Assembly (NCBI GenBank): GCA_903643055.1
Contig: CAHJWV010000270.1
Location: 1-6,972, forward strand
DNA from: Burkholderiales bacterium
GTDB taxonomy: Bacteria; Pseudomonadota; Gammaproteobacteria; Burkholderiales; Burkholderiaceae
Length of the DNA stretch: 6,972 nt
Reading direction: 5' to 3'
Both the position numbers and the translations under genes were made by a program. Below the pieces are notes generated by a model, which ran no database searches, was not told the origin of the DNA, and was given only the letters and a program-made list of their open reading frames with translations. Every line of letters starts with the position of its first letter. The first letter of the stretch is position 1. Of the stretch, positions 5,749-6,972 are shown piece after piece.

Positions 5749-6972
5749 ATGACCGAACGTGTTCTCACTGGCATCACCACCACCGGCACGCCGCACCTGG
5801 GCAACTACGTCGGCGCGATCCGCCCGGCAATCAAGGCCAGCCAGGCAGCGGGGGTCGAAAGCTTTTTCTTCCTCGCCGACTATCACGCGCTGATCAAGTG
5901 CGATGACCCGGACCGCATCGAGCGCTCGCGCCTGGAAATTGCCGCCACCTGGCTGGCTGCCGGCCTGGATACGCGCCGTGTGACCTTTTATCGCCAAAGC
6001 GACGTCCCCGAAACCACCGAGCTCACCTGGCTGCTGACCTGCGTCACCGCGAAGGGCCAGATGAACCGCGCCCATGCGTACAAGGCGTCGGCCGATGCCA
6101 ACCTCGCCGCTGGTGAAGACATCGACGCCAACATCACGATGGGTCTGTTCAGCTACCCGATCCTGATGGCCGCCGACATCCTGTTGTTCAACGCCCACCG
6201 CGTGCCGGTCGGGCGCGATCAGGTCCAGCACATCGAGATGGCGCGCGATGTCGCGCAGCGCTTTAACCATTTGTTCGGCCAAGGCCGCGAGCTGTTCGTG
6301 TTGCCGCAAGCCGAGATCGAAGAAGAAGTCGCAACGCTGCCGGGGCTGGACGGCCGCAAGATGTCGAAGAGCTACGACAACACCGTGCCGCTGTTCGAAG
6401 GCGGCCCGAAGGCGTTGAAAGACGCCGTCGCACGCATCGTGACCGACTCTCTTCTTCCAGGCGAGCCGAAAGACCCCGACAACTCGACGCTGGTCACGCT
6501 CCATGACGCGTTCGCGACGCCGGATGAACGTGCAGCGTTCCGCGCCGATCTGCGCGCCGGCATCGGTTGGGGCGACGCCAAGCAACGGCTGGTGCAACAG
6601 GTGGAAACCCATGTCGGGCCGATGCGCGAGCGCTATGCAGAGCTGATGGCGCACCCGGAGCAGATCGAAGAAACACTGCTGGAAGGCGCCCGCAAGGCGC
6701 GCGCCGCCGCAACGCCTTTCCTGCATGAGCTTCGTCAGGCCGTGGGATTGCGCCGCATGGTTGCGCATGCGAAGCCGGCTGCGGTCAGCCAGCAAGCCAG
6801 CAAAGCCGCATTGCCCGCCTTCAAGCAATACCGCGAAGCCGATGGCCGCTTCTTCTTCAAACTCACCGCCACCGATGGCACGGTGCTGATTCAAAGCGAA
6901 GGCTTGGCCGATGGCCGCGAAGCCGGCACCTGGGTCAAGCGATTGAAGACCGAAGGCGCTGCTGCTTTGGAT
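5749..6972 (+). CDS. trpS: Tryptophanyl-tRNA synthetase with C-terminal extension (3' end outside window)
   Basis: This class Ic aminoacyl-tRNA synthetase charges tRNA-Trp with tryptophan in the cytoplasm. The frame is open for 408 codons to the last base, so the stop is not seen. The HIGH-like signature is TPHLGNY (residues 14-20), the GxDQ motif is [10 protein letters not shown] (154-163), and the KMSKS loop is intact (204-208). The catalytic and anticodon-binding core ends near residue 337, close to the 334 residues of the whole E. coli enzyme. An Ala- and Gln-rich linker (about 338-357) follows, then an additional domain from residue 358, [15 protein letters not shown] and onward, that resembles the YegP/DUF1508 fold. 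Betaproteobacterial TrpS proteins of about 400 residues are known, so the extension is probably characteristic of the lineage and not a local fusion. The ATG has no Shine-Dalgarno, but the N-terminus [13 protein letters not shown] fits the family. Confidence 0.96.
   Translation, partial: MTERVLTGITTTGTPHLGNYVGAIRPAIKASQAAGVESFFFLADYHALIKCDDPDRIERSRLEIAATWLAAGLDTRRVTFYRQSDVPETTELTWLLTCVTAKGQMNRAHAYKASADANLAAGEDIDANITMGLFSYPILMAADILLFNAHRVPVGRDQVQHIEMARDVAQRFNHLFGQGRELFVLPQAEIEEEVATLPGLDGRKMSKSYDNTVPLFEGGPKALKDAVARIVTDSLLPGEPKDPDNSTLVTLHDAFATPDERAAFRADLRAGIGWGDAKQRLVQQVETHVGPMRERYAELMAHPEQIEETLLEGARKARAAATPFLHELRQAVGLRRMVAHAKPAAVSQQASKAALPAFKQYREADGRFFFKLTATDGTVLIQSEGLADGREAGTWVKRLKTEGAAALD

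Noticed and set aside
5707..6894. A 395-codon open frame on the - strand opposite trpS
   Set aside because: It lies wholly antisense to trpS, whose motifs are intact. Its product is Arg-, Gln- and Gly-rich low-information sequence with no recognisable motif; such mirror frames are common in GC-rich genes.

Overview
The window is an ordinary chromosomal housekeeping segment of a betaproteobacterium, probably Burkholderiales; the family cannot be settled from the sequence. The evidence is the moderately high GC with strong GC bias at third codon positions, the short zinc-free L28 and L33 proteins in the order rpmB-rpmG, the 'TPHLGNY' type of TrpS with a C-terminal add-on domain, and a DesA-like membrane desaturase beside an RsmB/NOP-family methyltransferase and purN. 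I see no mobile element, CRISPR array, phage gene, toxin-antitoxin pair or defence system.

Layout, left to right. The 3' part of trxB (thioredoxin reductase) enters on the + strand and ends at 583. It is followed by a TATAAT promoter, a leader of about 125 nt that can be folded by hand into nested stems, and the ribosomal protein pair rpmB-rpmG (755-1170), closed by a clear intrinsic terminator (1186-1223). A gene-free stretch of about 260 bp follows. It contains a second hairpin, the likely terminator of the leftward desaturase. On the - strand are the desaturase (2709 to 1486) and, upstream of it, an RNA m5C methyltransferase (4109 to 2850).

Divergent from the methyltransferase, with only 22 bp between start codons, is a + strand pair: a DUF1653 protein (4132-4386) and a DUF1345 membrane protein (4383-5036), overlapping by ATGA. 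This pair converges on purN (- strand, 5670 to 5044), with 7 bp between stop codons and a hairpin across the junction. purN in turn diverges from trpS (5749 onward), which stays open to the end of the window.

Most genes serve translation and core metabolism: two 50S proteins, an RNA methyltransferase, tryptophanyl-tRNA synthetase, purine synthesis and thioredoxin recycling. The desaturase would adjust membrane fluidity. The DUF1653-DUF1345 pair is the least understood part. The most useful points for follow-up are the structured rpmB leader, the inverted repeat at the desaturase promoter, the YegP-like C-terminus of TrpS, the tightly packed divergent and convergent junctions, and a probable GTG start without a Shine-Dalgarno for purN. 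Nothing here amounts to a clearly new biological system.
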